Assembly: GCA_037951105.1 (NCBI GenBank) | Contig: JBAMJV010007478.1 | Location: 1 to 64,000, forward strand | Reading direction: 5' to 3' | Source: Echinarachnius parma | Taxonomy: Eukaryota; Echinodermata; Echinoidea; Clypeasteroida; Echinarachniidae | DNA length: 64,000 nt | Part shown: positions 22,613-34,529 of the stretch, one piece after another | How positions within the stretch are numbered: the stretch's first letter is position 1 | Layout: each line of letters begins with the position of its first letter | The notes under the pieces: generated by a model | What the model saw: only the letters and a program-made list of their open reading frames with translations | Database searches by the model: none | Told to the model about the DNA's origin: nothing | Program-made: the position numbers and the translations under genes

Positions 22613-25600
22613 TAGGCGGAGGGCCAAAGTCGAAAAAAGTAACTTTAGGTTGCCAGATCTCCACAACAAGTTTAAACCGATTTTAATTTCAAGTATTTTT
22701 AATGAGACAAAATAATTCAGAGGTCTCCCTCAAAAAATTTGTTGCGAACACCTCCAAATCCAAGATGGCGTCCAAAAAAGCAGTCATTTTGTCTTGCTAT
22801 AGATAATTGGCAAAATTTACCAAACGACACCTTAAATCAGCATTATTTTGCAACCATGTTAAAGACAATATAATTTCCTATAATCTGATACCAAACACCA
22901 AGGGTTTCAGGATATGTAACACGGTCAATTTTAGCCCCAAACTCAAATTTTAGGCATTTTTTCCCAACAATATGAAATTATTGATTTACATAATTACGCA
23001 TAAATCATTAATTGTATTAGAAGTTGAATTAATACTTTTCAAAAAACTGTCCAATTATATCGACAATACTCTGTGAAAATTCCAAGTGTGTACCGTATCT
23101 GAACAAAAAGTTATAGTACTTGGAAGTCAGCATTTGATATCGACAAAACGGGTAGTTTTGCATGATTTCTCATGCTGTACAGGGTGTCTCAAAAATGTGT
23201 AATCTTGATTATACGATTTGTGTACCAAATGATTGCGTGCGTCAATCTCGGGACACCTTCAATTCCAGTTATGAAAAATCAACAAAACCACCATTTCCTG
23301 TAATATGATGAATATTCTACCATCATTAATTAATCCGCGTAGATGTCGTGTCTCTCTTGTATTTTGTTTAAATGCATTTATCATAAATCAAACGCTAAAA
23401 ATGAATTCCACTCCACATGGAGCATTCCAGTCAGCTGCATACTGACGCGCCTGCTAAGCATATTGCGAATTCGAATCATACTGGGTGCCCATGATGTATT
23501 TAAAACATTGTCAAGATCATGTTCATTATATTGAGTAAGTGTCTTACTGAAGTACACAATATGCGGGACATAATATGTGCATAGCGTATCTAGATTCGAA
23601 CACCATCTTGATCGCAAGGCACGCACCCTTCATGCCAATCATATCTTAGTACATGTACCTGGAGACCATAAAGGTCTATACAAATTGGCTGACTTAGTAT
23701 TAACACAAAACAAACTTAATTGCTAAACCAATATGTACACCACCGAAAAGCCTTAAGCAAGCCGAATGTTTATTTTTGTGCATTACACTGTACTCGTGTA
23801 ACCATGGTAACAACAGCCGATTATGGACAGAAATATACCAAATCGCCAAATATTTATTTTAAAAACTTAAAATTAGCAGGTAAACGGTGTCATTTTACAT
23901 GTGATTTGTTTTCCTTCATGTTCACGCGAAAATTAGTGTGCATAATGCGGCTTGTAGTAGCAAGATATATGATTTATTGTCCTTCTATTGTTGTTGTTAC
24001 TATGGTTACAAATGTACAAGGTGGTACAAAAAGTTACTGTACGATAAACATATAGCCTATTCAAAGTTTTCTTCGAACCCTGAAAAAGTCTAGCTAACTG
24101 TGGTGTTCCGAATAATAATCATGTTAAAAACATAATTATCAAGATATGGTCGGTCCAACTATAAAGGACGCGCGCCTCTCATTCGAATATTGCACTAAAT
24201 AGTGCACTTTGCATACCGTAAATGTTTGAATAGAAGCGCTATGGTACATGGCTCTGTACGTTGTCTTTAAAATAGCGTCAGCTGAGTCCAAAAGTAGGAA
24301 GTTTCCCGAGACGTTGAACGCAATTTAAATGTGAATGATAATGAATATTGATGATGAATAATGACTACTAAATGTAAGTTGGTTTACAGGAAGCTTGCGA
24401 TTTAAATAAACGATTGTATCAAAAAGGGTATTATATAAGCGATTACTGATTCGAATTCCTTACTATAATGCTGTTCTAAGCCACCACTATTAACAAAGGC
24501 TAAGTCTTGTATCGGGACTATTATCTTTACTGCATGATTGTGGAAAAACAATGTTTCGCTTTACGTGCTCATAGGGAAGTATATACTTGTAAGTAGCTTT
24601 TCGCATTCGCACTTCCCTTGGTCTGAGTGTTTATGAAGAAAATAGATAGTAGCAAGAGGGTGAGACATTTTAAAAATGAAATTTCAAATGAATGGCAAAC
24701 AATAACACATTGGATATTATGATGGGTCTCATCAACAAGAGTCATATATAAATTAAGTCAACATCTTAATGTATATAAAATTCAATGTTACATTTTTTAG
24801 GTCTTTAAGGAGATTTAGACTCCATGCAGACAATAGAATATCAACACCCGATATTAATTCAATTACTATGTAACAGTATATTTAGATGAATCCCCAGAGT
24901 TGAATATAGGGATAATCATCATCGAGAAGTCGTGCCCTCAGCTCAGTATATAGAAAACAAAAACGAGCGAATCGTTTACTAGAATCGCGAATGTTTCTTT
25001 ATTTTTTTCCATATGATGATACCTTAAATGAATCGTAAATAAAGGTTGTTCTTGGCAACCATTGATGCTTGCCCGACATACATTCAGCTTGCTTGACGAA
25101 ATAGCAGCTGACGGTGCAGAATGTATTCTGTCAACGATTAACGAAAGAAATTCAATGATGTCCGATTTAACTTGATATTCAAGCAGGGGGAAATTCTATT
25201 CCATCTATTGTCATACAATGGGATCGTGAATAAGTACTTAGCGAATCATTGCTTGTCTTTTGTTAATCATTGAAAGACCAAATTTTGCACCAGTCAGCTG
25301 CTATTCCGCCAGGCAAGCTGAATGGAGAGCGGGCAAGCATCAATAGACTGCTTCTGTAATGTATGCAAATAATATGCGTATGACATAAGACTCTCCGTTG
25401 GCAAGCTTAACAATAGTAACTAGGTCCGGCAAGCTAAGATTGCCGGAGCTTGCCGGACATAGTTACTATTGTTAAGCTTGCCAACGGGGAGTCTGACGTC
25501 ATACGCCTACTATTTGCAGAAGCGGTCTATTGTTGCCATTAACAGCCTTTATTCAAGAATCCATGATATTGTATAATCATAGATGGAATTCAAGAAAGAC

Positions 25601-27413
25601 ACGTTCGTGATTCTATTGTGCCTCCAGTCTTAACGTTATTGCATGAATATAAACAGTGTTGTGTTGTTATTTCTTATATTCCTGTACTAAGGGCATGCCT
25701 TCTCGAAGATGAGTATCCCTATGCTCAACTGGGAAAATTCATATGAATATAAAAATGCACTAATGATAATTGATCATTTACCATTCTTAACAAACACAAT
25801 CCAAACAAGGCGATAGCCGTAAAGTGTCTCGCCCACTTGCGCGCACTTGACCTCATTTGACCTTTGACCTACTTATGTGACCTTTGACCCCAGAATATCA
25901 TGGAGGCCAATGTAGGTCCTCTACCAATCAAGTTTGGTTACAAACAGATGCAGGGTTGGAAAGTTATTCAAATTTTCGTAAGCGTCACGGACAGACGGAC
26001 GGACAACCAGACGGACGGACGGACGCAATTTGAATCCCTTAGTCTCCCTCCACCTACGGTGGGCTCGACAAAAACAAACCCTAACCCTAACCTAGACATC
26101 ATTTTTGTATGTACATAGATCAAATTTTACAAAGATCGAAATGCGGTGTGATATTATTAGCACATTTAAGTTTCACCTATAATGTTTTCATATCCGATGT
26201 AAATATTTGTTGTCCGCAATTCTCATTTTAGAAAATCAAGGAGTCTAGGAAATTTAGTGACGGAGCTGATAATCAATTTTATGGAGGCTGACTATTTTCT
26301 CCATAAATACTTAAATCACGGAAAGTGTGGATGCGAAACACTAATCTCATGTATACCTCCCAATGCAAATTTTACTCGGAACGTAAATGTTTTCCCACCT
26401 GCAAGAGAGGTCTATAGGCCCCATTTAAATTAGCCTTTGTTGAAAGTGGTGGCTTTGAACATCTATTAAGGAATTTGAATCAGTAATCTGTTATATAATA
26501 CCCTTTTTAATACAATCGTTTATTTCAATCGCAAGCTACCTGTAAACCAACTTACATTTAGTAGTCATTATTCATCATCAATATTCATTATCATTCACAT
26601 TTAAATTGCGTTCAACGTCTCGGGAAACTTCATACTTTTGGACTCAGATGACGCTATTTTACAGAGCCATGTACCATAGCGCTTCTATTCAAACATTTAC
26701 GGTAGTGGATTTATTATTGCAGTGAAATTACCGATACACTATTTTCGTGTATTGCAAACCGATGGCGGCATATTCATGACATAAAAGAAGAAAACTGAGG
26801 GTTTTGTTGAAAACGGGTATAAACAATATGTCATTATTTAGGAGCATTTCTTGAATAAAGTCCGTAAACAAGAATTACATTTATTGGGGCACCCTGTATA
26901 GTGTTCGAAATCGTACAAAATTGCTGTATTTGTCGATATCAAATGCTGACTTCCAGTTATTATAACTTTTTGTTCAGATACGGTACACACTTGGAATTTT
27001 CACAGAGTATTGCTGATATAACTGGGCAGTTTTCTGAAAAGTATTAGTTGAACTCCCAATGCAATTATTGATTTATGCCGAATTACGTAAATCAATAATA
27101 TCATATTTTTGGGAAAAATGCCTAAAATTTGAGTTTGGGACTAAAAATTACCGTGTTACATATCCTGAAACCCATGAAATTTGGTATCAGATTATAGGAA
27201 ATTTTATTGTCTTTAATATAGTTACAAAATCATGCTGATTTTAGGTGTCGTTTGGGAAATCTCGCCAGTTATCTATAGCAAGTCAAAACGGCTACTCTGA
27301 ATTAATTTGTCTTATTAAAAATACTTGCAAATAAAATTGGTTTAAACTTGTTGTAGAGATCTGGCAACCTAAGTGTTTAAGGAAGCCACTTTTTCGACTT
27401 TGGCCCTCCGCCT
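22613..27413. mobile_element. Long foldback element with nested inverted repeats
   Basis: The outer ends GGCGGAGGGCCAAAGTCGAA and TTCGACTTTGGCCCTCCGCC are inverted. The arms 22613-23175 and 26898-27413 match in reverse with moderate divergence. Inside, a second pair starts at mariner-like TACAGGGTG (23177) and ends CACCCTGTA (about 26898), with matching arms such as 24215-24460 against 26474-26703. Around 25340-25530 there is a tight palindrome (TTGGCAAGCTTAACAATAGT against its complement). A GGAC/GGACAGAC simple repeat lies at 25987-26026. No gene is seen in it. Confidence 0.7.
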
Positions 27414-27980
27414 ATAAGGGGTAGTTCAGTTTTGGTATAGAGAGCGCTTCAAGAAATATTTTTTGAGGTAATTAAAAACCGAGTGTATGATTTGGGAGGG
27501 TGCATAATTTTAATGACAGAATCGACTTTGTTTGATCAAAATCGGTTTAGAGACGGCTGAAATATCAATAAATACAACCGTTTGTAATTATTGTGGGGCC
27601 CACAATAATTCGATAATTTTAAAATAGCCGTTAAAAAAAATGATGACACTTTTCAAAAATGTACAAAAGGGTATTAAGATAATTCTTGATGATCTCTCTA
27701 ATATGATGATCACTCTGCATTATTTTAACAAAACATCTCATGCACTATTTTTTATATAAAAAAATGAAATGTTTTATAGATGTAAACCACTGCGTTTTCA
27801 GAGAGCACCCTCTAGTGTTTTAACGGCTTTATTTGAATGATAACCTGTTTTAACATAGTTGTTTGTAATTTTTCATACATTTCGAGCATGGTAGAGTTAT
27901 AACTATTAGTTTGTATAGATTGTAATGTTATGGTGCAGGTTGTGGTTACTTAATAAATTCAGTTTGACCAAAACTGTAGA
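27414..27980 (+). mobile_element. TTAA MITE, copy 2
   Basis: Same orientation as copy 1; starts AAGGGGTAGTTCAGTTTTGG directly against the foldback, ends near TTTGACCAAAACTGTA. The terminal TTAA motifs have been lost. Confidence 0.7.
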
Positions 27981-28080
27981 TAATACATCCATCGGTGTAT
28001 TATGCATATAAGTCGGGTGGAATAGTAGTAACTTAACAAAGGTTTTATTTTGTATAATTATTGTTAGTTTTCCTTCACAG

Positions 28081-28242
28081 TATGTAAGTCTAATGGCGGG
28101 AACCGGTTCGGACTGGATTGTGAATACAGGTGTTCTTACTCTAGTGATTCTGCTGACAAATGCCAAGGCTACATGTTCTGCCTCCCGGATCCATTTGGAT
28201 GCAAGTGTGACGTAGGAGTCAAGGGACTGGCCTGTAACACAG
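28081..28242 (+). CDS. Exon: EGF-like module 2 of Tie-like receptor
   Basis: 162-nt exon, phases 1-1, acceptor TTCACAG, donor GTAATA. The peptide begins CKSNGGNRFGLDCEYRC and contains FCLPDPFGCKCDVGVKGLAC. The FCLPDP-GC-C-G-KGL-C block is the most telling match in the window: it is characteristic of the second EGF module of Tie1/TEK and rarely seen in other EGF proteins. The module carries eight cysteines. It follows EGF 1 after a 17-kb intron and precedes EGF 3 after 1.6 kb. Confidence 0.9.
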
Positions 28243-29280
28243 GTAATATACTAGACAAAGATTTTAACGCATATTATAATTATATGTACACAGATTGCTT
28301 TGTTATCATGAAATATATTAATTTAATTTCATATGTAACATTGACTATACTTATTAGCCCTAGAATTTTTATTTTCTCTTTGTTATTATGAAGTACATTG
28401 ATATGCAAATTTCACGGTAATGAAATGCGCTATATTATAAAAAAAACCTCTATATTAATATTATTATTATATTAGCCAATATTGTTTGCTACAAATTATC
28501 TGCATTGTAGATAACAATACTTATAATGGATTTCATGAGTTCAGTGGTTGTTTTTTACTAACAAAAGAAGAGTGATTTGTCATAACACGTCAACATTGTT
28601 TGATTCACAAATTGCAAATTACTTCACATTGTGTGTCATTAGTATTACAGAACCAGCAATAGGTTGGGAAATGATAGTTGAAGAGATATGTATGCATTTA
28701 TAACACATATTGTACACCACGTTGGCTACGGTTTGCATTTCACAACAAGAAAGTTAGGATGTTAAAAACTCTGTCGAAAAAACATGAATAGGCATAATTT
28801 AAGTTGATAGTCCAGACGAGTGCTGACAAATTTTGAAAACAAATCTGGGTGTTGATTAAAACTGTTGGCCCTTTTGTTGGGAATAATTGAAAACGTAAGC
28901 GCCCGAAGGCGCTTAATCATCTTTGGTATGATATTGTTTGTATTCATATTCAAGCAGAAAAACGGAAAGTGTGATCGTAGTGTCAAATTAAAACTTAATT
29001 TCACATAATAAATTCATATTTTCAAAAGTGACGTGTGCCCTAAATATTCAAGACTGAACACATGAACCCAAGAACTCGGTTTCTGATCGTAATATGATCT
29101 CTTATCATCTACATGCTCAGTGTCCAACATTTTAAAACAATACTAATTTTATGTTTGAATTACAAAAATAATGGTGATCATCAGGTACACGATTCATAAA
29201 TAGACAAACGTCTTAAAGTCTTGAAACGCAAAGTAGTATAGGTTTCCCAGTCCATTTTCACGTACAGTTTCAATCAATTT

Positions 29281-29596
29281 GTATAAAGTTCAATTTTGTC
29301 CCGAGGAGCCTGGAATTTGCACATGCCACCATCAATTTTGTCTTTAGTCGATCGATTTTTACCAAAAATCGACCTAATTTAGTCACATGGACACACATTA
29401 TCGTCCACTACAATTCACATTCGTCGGTCATAGACCTGTTCATGAACTGTGACCGACGAATTTGAATTGTAGTTGACGATAGTGTGTGACAAATTACTAA
29501 GTTGAATGGACTTTTTTTTGACACTGGTAGACGACATGTAATTTGGCATTGGCACATTCAGGGTTTCTTTGGACGAAATTGAAGTACAATTTATAC
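29281..29596. mobile_element. Foldback MITE
   Basis: Arms pair along their whole length: GTATAAAGTTCAATTTTGTC at the left against GGACGAAATTGAAGTACAAT at the right, and at the centre CTACAATTCACATTCGTCGG against CCGACGAATTTGAATTGTAG around a loop of about 20 nt (29433-29452). Confidence 0.75.
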
Positions 29597-29686
29597 ACAA
29601 ATCATACAATTTAATGAAAAAGTGTTATGGACGGGACAACCGGATTTGAAAATATTTGCGATGCATGATCACAGACTTCTACCAAT

Positions 29687-29833
29687 CAGTGGCATAGTTT
29701 TATGGGGAGGGGGCACTTGTAAATATCCCAATAATTTGACTCAAACAATGAGAAGCATTATGGAAATAGAGATACACAATATGTTCTCTGCCCCTATCCC
29801 CCCATAAGTCTGATTACTCTACGTACGCCACTA
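29687..29833. mobile_element. G-rich hAT-like MITE
   Basis: Ends CAGTGGCATAG and CTACGTACGCCACT form imperfect inverted repeats around G and C tracts. Related to the better preserved element at 30387-30560. It ends 43 bases before EGF exon 3. Confidence 0.5.
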
Positions 29834-29876
29834 AATTCAATGTAAAATTTAATATCCTTTGACTTGCTTTCTGCAG

Positions 29877-30008
29877 TATGCGATGATGGTGAATATGGAG
29901 CTGGGTGCACGCAAAGCTGCCATTGCCAGGATGGTGCTGCCTGTAACCGTTACTCCGGGGTGTGCACTGGAGGTTGTGATGATGGCTGGTCGGGGGAAAA
30001 CTGCCAAA
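29877..30008 (+). CDS. Exon: EGF-like module 3 of Tie-like receptor
   Basis: 132-nt exon, phases 1-1, acceptor CTGCAG, donor GTACGT. The peptide runs from CDDGEYGAGCTQSCHCQDGA through NRYSGVC to CDDGWSGENCQ, eight cysteines, an EGF/laminin-type module. The EYG--C---C-C--GA-C--- and GW-G--C pattern fits the third EGF module of Tie/TEK. A perfect 21-bp inverted repeat starts 11 bases into the following intron. Confidence 0.88.
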
Positions 30009-30018
30009 GTACGTAAAC

Positions 30019-30061
30019 AAATGTGCCTACATCTAATAACTTATTAGATGTAGGCACATTT
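30019..30061. repeat. Perfect 21-bp palindrome in intron
   Basis: Two arms of 21 bp (left arm beginning AAATGTGCCTACATC) separated by a single C at 30040. It begins 10 bases after the donor site at 30009. Confidence 0.95.
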
Positions 30062-30386
30062 TTAAAATCTTAAAGATAGATACATTATAGACTTGATTGA
30101 AATGAAATTAGTTTAAATGAAATGAAAGAAAACTATCTAATTATTAACAATCGTTATGATACTTGAATACATTTAAAAACAATAAATATATTCACAAAAG
30201 GAGCTAACAAGTATCAACCATGCTTATCGAGAATAGTCACAATTTACTTATACAAAATACTTAAAAGGCTATATAATTTTAAATGCATTTTACAGTGTTT
30301 ACACATATCCATAATTGTTATTTAGTACTACTATTATTATAACCATTATCATTATTGTCAGTGCATGTATTATTATCATTGTTATA

Positions 30387-30560
30387 CAGTGGCGTAGCTA
30401 CGGGGGGCACGGGGGGGGGGGGGGGGGGGCACGTGCCCCCCCAATAATAAAAACAAAAAACAATAGAACACATAAGGGGAAATTTTTTGAAAAAAACAAA
30501 GAAATACATAAGGTGTGCCCCCCCCCCCCCCCCAATCAGTCCGACCACGCTACGCCACTG
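30387..30560. mobile_element. hAT MITE with G/C homopolymer core
   Basis: Ends CAGTGGCGTAGC and GCTACGCCACTG are inverted; a perfect 8-bp duplication TTGTTATA lies at 30379-30386 and 30561-30568. An 8-bp duplication with CAG...CTG ends is typical of hAT elements. Confidence 0.85.
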
Positions 30561-30687
30561 TTGTTATATATCACTTTTTAACATACTTGAATGTTAACTC
30601 ATTTTAAATTTGATGTATGAGTTATACTTGACACTTTTAACACGTTTTATACGTCACTCGTCTTCGCCTTCAACACTTTCTGTGTAA

Positions 30688-32614
30688 TTAAAGGGATAGT
30701 TGAGTTTTGGTAGAGAGGGCGCTAGACTACTTATTTTTTGTGAGGTAATGAAAAACTGAGTATAAAATTTGAAAGAGCATTATATTTAAATAATAAAATC
30801 ATCTTTGTTTGATCAAAATCGGTTCAGAGACGGCTGAAATATCCATAAATATAACAATTTGTAATAAACCTGGGCCCGTATTCAATTCCGTACTTAAGTA
30901 CAAAATTTAAGCAATTTACTTAGTATTTGGCTTAAGTAAATTACTTAGCCAAAATTGAGATTCAATTCATCGGCTAAGTATTTTACTAAGTAAAGTATGA
31001 TTTTGTCTTAGTAAATTACCTAAGTACTTTACTTAAGCAAGGTTGCTATTCAAATCCCTCATTGTGACTAAGTAATTTGCTTAAACTTGGAAAATCATTA
31101 GGACACTTAAGCATAGCTTAACGCTGGAATTAGTGGGAAACGGTTATTTAATATGGTGGTGAAACGACATTAAATGCTCCGAAATAGAAATGCAACCCCC
31201 TTCCCCTGAAAGTTATAATTTAAGATGATATAAGCGCATTATCAAAGCGAACTGTGCGCAGTGCGCTTCAATTCAGGCGCATTAAGAGTCGTTGCGCACA
31301 TGAAATCACAGATCTACGCGCCAAAAGGCTGTGTACAGTGCACTATTAAGAACAAAACTAGTGAATGGCAATCATACAGGGAAAAGAAAAAATCAAGCTG
31401 TTACCGAATATTATCTGCTTGATTTGTTCATCTTTTGTTTACTTGTATGGATGTTGTGGATATAATGTGATCTACTATAATTGTAGTAATCCATGCCATT
31501 TTGGTGGACATATTCTTCGAACATTGCAAGTGATATATTTATGGGACATTAAATAATGGTCACAGCCGGCGGGTAAGTTATTTTTAATACTTCTTTATCA
31601 TACAAGCATATTCCATGTTTGAAAATAGTTTGCTGGTTCGTTATTGGAGTCCTGGAGGCATCATATGCATCATATTATGTCAAAAATCAATAACTGTCTC
31701 CACTTTCGGAGCTTCAAACGATCAAACTTTCACAAGAGCATAGCCTAGATCAATAGGCCTGCATATTATGGATCCGACAATCGACATGGCATACCTCATA
31801 CAAACTCAAGAAAACCATAAGCATGCAGTGATTTTATTCCTCGACTTTGATGTTTTTTGCTCATTTTGAAGCCATGACTGCTCCATATAATACCGTAACT
31901 TATTAACGTAACGTTTTAATCAAGATTGCTGTTATGCTCATGCAATTCTGTTTTAACACATGAATTCCCATTGACAAGCGTCGCAAAAAATTGGTTTGCG
32001 ATTTTGTTTTAACACGTGAATTCCCATAGACAAGCGTCGCACAAAATGGTTCGCGGATACCATCAGCACTAATTTACAAACCATTGTGACGTCACAAGTA
32101 TTTTACTTAGATTTTGTCTATAGTAAGTAAAAGTCTAAAATGCGATTTGAATACGAGATAAGTAAAGTTCTTAGCTTGGCAATTTACTTAGTAAAATTCT
32201 TACTTATTCTAAGTACGGAATTGAATACCGGCCCTGGGGCCCCAGGTTTATTAGAGAATTTTGAACCAGCCGTTAAAAATTTAAAAAAATGCTTCCTCTT
32301 TTCAAAAAGTTACAAAATAGGTATTTAAATAGTTGTTGGTTATTTCTCTATCTAATCACTATTTCAACAAAGCATCACATGCACAATATGTTATTCAAAA
32401 TGGTTGAAACCGATGAGTGTTTAGAGAGCGCCCTCTTACGTTTGAACGGCTCTTTTTTTTAATGATAACATGATCTTTACTACGTCATTTGTAATGTTGT
32501 GTTCCTTTCTAGTTATAACTATTAGTTTGTAATGTAATGATGCCGGTTTTGGTTACTAAAATTCACTTTCACCAAAACTGTACTCTCCTTACCAGAACTC
32601 AACTATCCCTTTAA
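30688..32614 (+). mobile_element. TTAA MITE, copy 3, interrupted by another element
   Basis: Left end TTAAAGGGATAGTTGAGTTT, right end AACTCAACTATCCCTTTAA. The body matches copy 1 on both sides of an insert at 30872-32233. The split is in the GGGGCCC centre of the MITE. Confidence 0.85.
30872..32233. mobile_element. Nested TIR element rich in ACTTAG/AAGTAA words
   Basis: Terminal repeats GTATTCAATTCCGTACTTA and TAAGTACGGAATTGAATAC are inverted. The first 220 and last 130 bases are crowded with ACTTAG, TTACTTAG and AAGTAAA words. A CCTGGG word on both sides may be the target duplication. No transposase is visible; the 31365-31556 frame has no recognisable features. Confidence 0.7.
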
Positions 32615-32832
32615 TTACTATTTGTATATAAGCCATATAAATGAGATATTGTCTTCATCTAACACGGCCTGGCCTTGTTTAGACAACTGTACGTGCACTA
32701 ATACAAAACAACAACTTAATAGTGCACCTTTTATTAAAATGTGCATTATCACATGACACACAGGTGCGTGTTTACATGTTTAGGTAAAGCAGCGATAATT
32801 TTTTCTCCAACCATTCATTCATTCGAACACAG

Positions 32833-32988
32833 TTCCTGACACATGTACAACCGGCTACTACGGCCCCAGTTGTACTGAGAAGTGTCACTGTCTGAACGAT
32901 GCTGCTTGTGACAAGACCACTGGAGAATGTCCCGGGATGAGCTGCGCTGTCGGATATGAAGTGCATAATGGACTTGTCAATTGCTTAG
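32833..32988 (+). CDS. Exon: EGF-like module 4 of Tie-like receptor
   Basis: 156-nt exon, phases 1-1, acceptor ACACAG, donor GTGGAG. The peptide includes PDTCTTGYYGPSCTEKCHC, then NDAACDKTTGECPGMSC and AVGYEVHNGLVNCLG. It has the GYYGP-C---C-C and TGEC pattern of EGF/laminin-type modules, with a slightly long last loop (CAVGYEVHNGLVNC). The canonical vertebrate Tie/TEK has three EGF modules, so this is an extra one. It is followed by an 18.7-kb intron. Confidence 0.85.
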
Positions 32989-33102
32989 GTGGAGTTCATA
33001 TATCGCTTCTTATTTTAGAATGATAACCTTATTTACTTTAATACAAAAATACTCGTTGGTGTTATGGTTTAAAAATTCAAAACGTTAAATTATCGTTAAC
33101 CC

Positions 33103-33121
33103 TCACACACACACACACACG

Positions 33122-33211
<90 letters not shown>
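33103..33211. repeat. (CA)n microsatellite
   Basis: About 108 bases of almost pure CA repeat. Confidence 0.98.
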
Positions 33212-33214
<3 letters not shown>

Positions 33215-33377
33215 ATACACTCATTGGCGCTGCAATAATGTGTGTACATGTGGGGGGGGGGGGCACCTTTTGGGCTTTGGATTTTCATGGGAGACAGAGA
33301 TGTATGAATTTCTCATTCGTCCGTAAATATACAAACATGTATATCTTCCTCCTCTTTTGATTGTATGTATATCACAC

Positions 33378-33489
33378 ACGGGCGTAGACATGGCATTGAT
33401 ACCCATTAAACTGGGGGGGGGGGGGGGTGATCTATTCATTCATCCCCCCCTGATGAATAGGACTGTATTACGTAAGTCTCTACGCCCGT
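33378..33489. mobile_element. Small G-tract MITE
   Basis: Ends CGGGCGTAGACATGG and AAGTCTCTACGCCCG are inverted around a 15-G run. The similar word TATATCACA flanks both sides, not fully adjacent. Confidence 0.5.
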
Positions 33490-33626
33490 TATATCACATA
33501 ACGCACGAAACTGAACACTAATATTTTACCTTTGCCCTGAAAAGGACAAGATTCGGTTAGTTACATTTTTATTTTGCTATCATAAAGATTTTCACAATTG
33601 TAATGTCATCTACATCCCCACTTAAA

Positions 33627-33812
33627 GGTAACGTCGAGTATTGGTCAAACTTAACTTTAGTAACGAAAAACCTATACGATTACGGTACAAACTAATAGTT
33701 ATAACTTCACCATGCTCGAAAAGTATACACAATTATAAACGACAAAGTAAAACCCCTGTTATCATTCAAAAAGAGCCGTTACAACTCAAGTGTCAAATTA
33801 ACTCTACAAAAC
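33627..33812 (-). mobile_element. Truncated TTAA MITE copy (reverse orientation)
   Basis: Matches the right half of the MITE family in reverse (ACAAACTAATAGTTATAACT, TATCATTCAAAAAGAGCC), then stops at 33812. Confidence 0.7.
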
Positions 33813-34185
33813 GCTAGCGCGAAGCGCTAGCGTTCTAGGTCCTGTTAAATGCGCAGTAATAGTACCGCGCATATCCATGTGTATTGCACGCCCCGTTCGC
33901 CTTTCGCATTTGGCGCGCCGCGGCGGCCATCACGATCATCTTTCGTTCAAAATTCTGTTCGGAGTCTCGCTAACACATGGAGAGAAGTCGAGGAGGCGCA
34001 TATATCACTGATTTCTTTGCGAAATGGAGAGAAAAATCATAATTTTAATCCACCCGATAGTTTGATCACATAATGGAGAGTGGATTGGTGGTAAGTACCG
34101 TATCATGTGTATAGTTTTAAGCACAATTAGCGTGCTTACAAATATTAATTAGATCGCTTGCGCCTCGCGCTAGCGTTCTCTAAAA
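33813..34185 (+). mobile_element. Inverted-repeat element enclosing an exon-like segment
   Basis: Starts with AACGCTAGCGCGAAGCGCTA(GCGTT), itself a hairpin, and ends CTCGCGCTAGCGTT. The interior has a GC-rich stretch with GGCGCGCCGCGGCGGCCATC near 33912 and an ATG at 34073 followed after 18 bases by a strong donor GTAAGT (34091), resembling a captured first exon. This is inference. Confidence 0.4.
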
Positions 34186-34333
34186 AGTGATACCAGGACG
34201 TCAATCACTTTTATAAATACTTTTAAAGCAAATTTCACAACAATTAGAGCATTTGAATGGGAATTATTATTATTTCCCATGTTTTTTTTCGATGATCTTT
34301 CATATGGAATTGAAATCAACCAAATCCGTTACA

Positions 34334-34369
<36 letters not shown>

Positions 34370-34529
34370 TTTTTTTTTTGGTGGGGGGGCACATTACCAA
34401 TACTCAAGGTTACCTTTAATAGCTTCAAAAAGATTGTGTAAGGAATATTGCTACGCTTTAGCACGGAGCTATATAGGAGGCACTTTCCCCCTCCCCTCCC
34501 CCGATAATCTGACAAACAATACAACAGGC

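Larger units (their letters stand above)
11128..28080 (+). other. Intron, about 17 kb, filled with mobile elements
   Basis: Lies between EGF exons 1 and 2. It holds the L1-like LINE 11505-17490, the RTE tail near 18739, the retroelement cluster 19727-21352, two TTAA MITEs and a long foldback. Stretches with nothing recognised: 11130-11500, 17491-18630, 19304-19700, and parts of 24470-26470. I found no further EGF exon by eye. Confidence 0.7.
28243..29876 (+). other. Intron between EGF 2 and EGF 3
   Basis: 1.6 kb. It contains a foldback at 29281-29596 and a G-rich hAT-like MITE at 29687-29833. The rest (28243-29280) is A/T-rich with nothing recognised. Confidence 0.75.
30009..32832 (+). other. 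Intron between EGF 3 and EGF 4
   Basis: 2.8 kb, mostly a hairpin (30019-30061), a hAT MITE (30387-30560) and a TTAA MITE carrying a nested element (30688-32614). 30062-30386 shows nothing recognisable. Confidence 0.75.

Noticed and set aside
26083-26096. CCCTAACCCTAACC as a telomere
   Set aside because: Only two units, inside a foldback element; too short to mean a chromosome end.
33103-33288. Frame of Cys-Val repeats
   Set aside because: Translation of the CA microsatellite.
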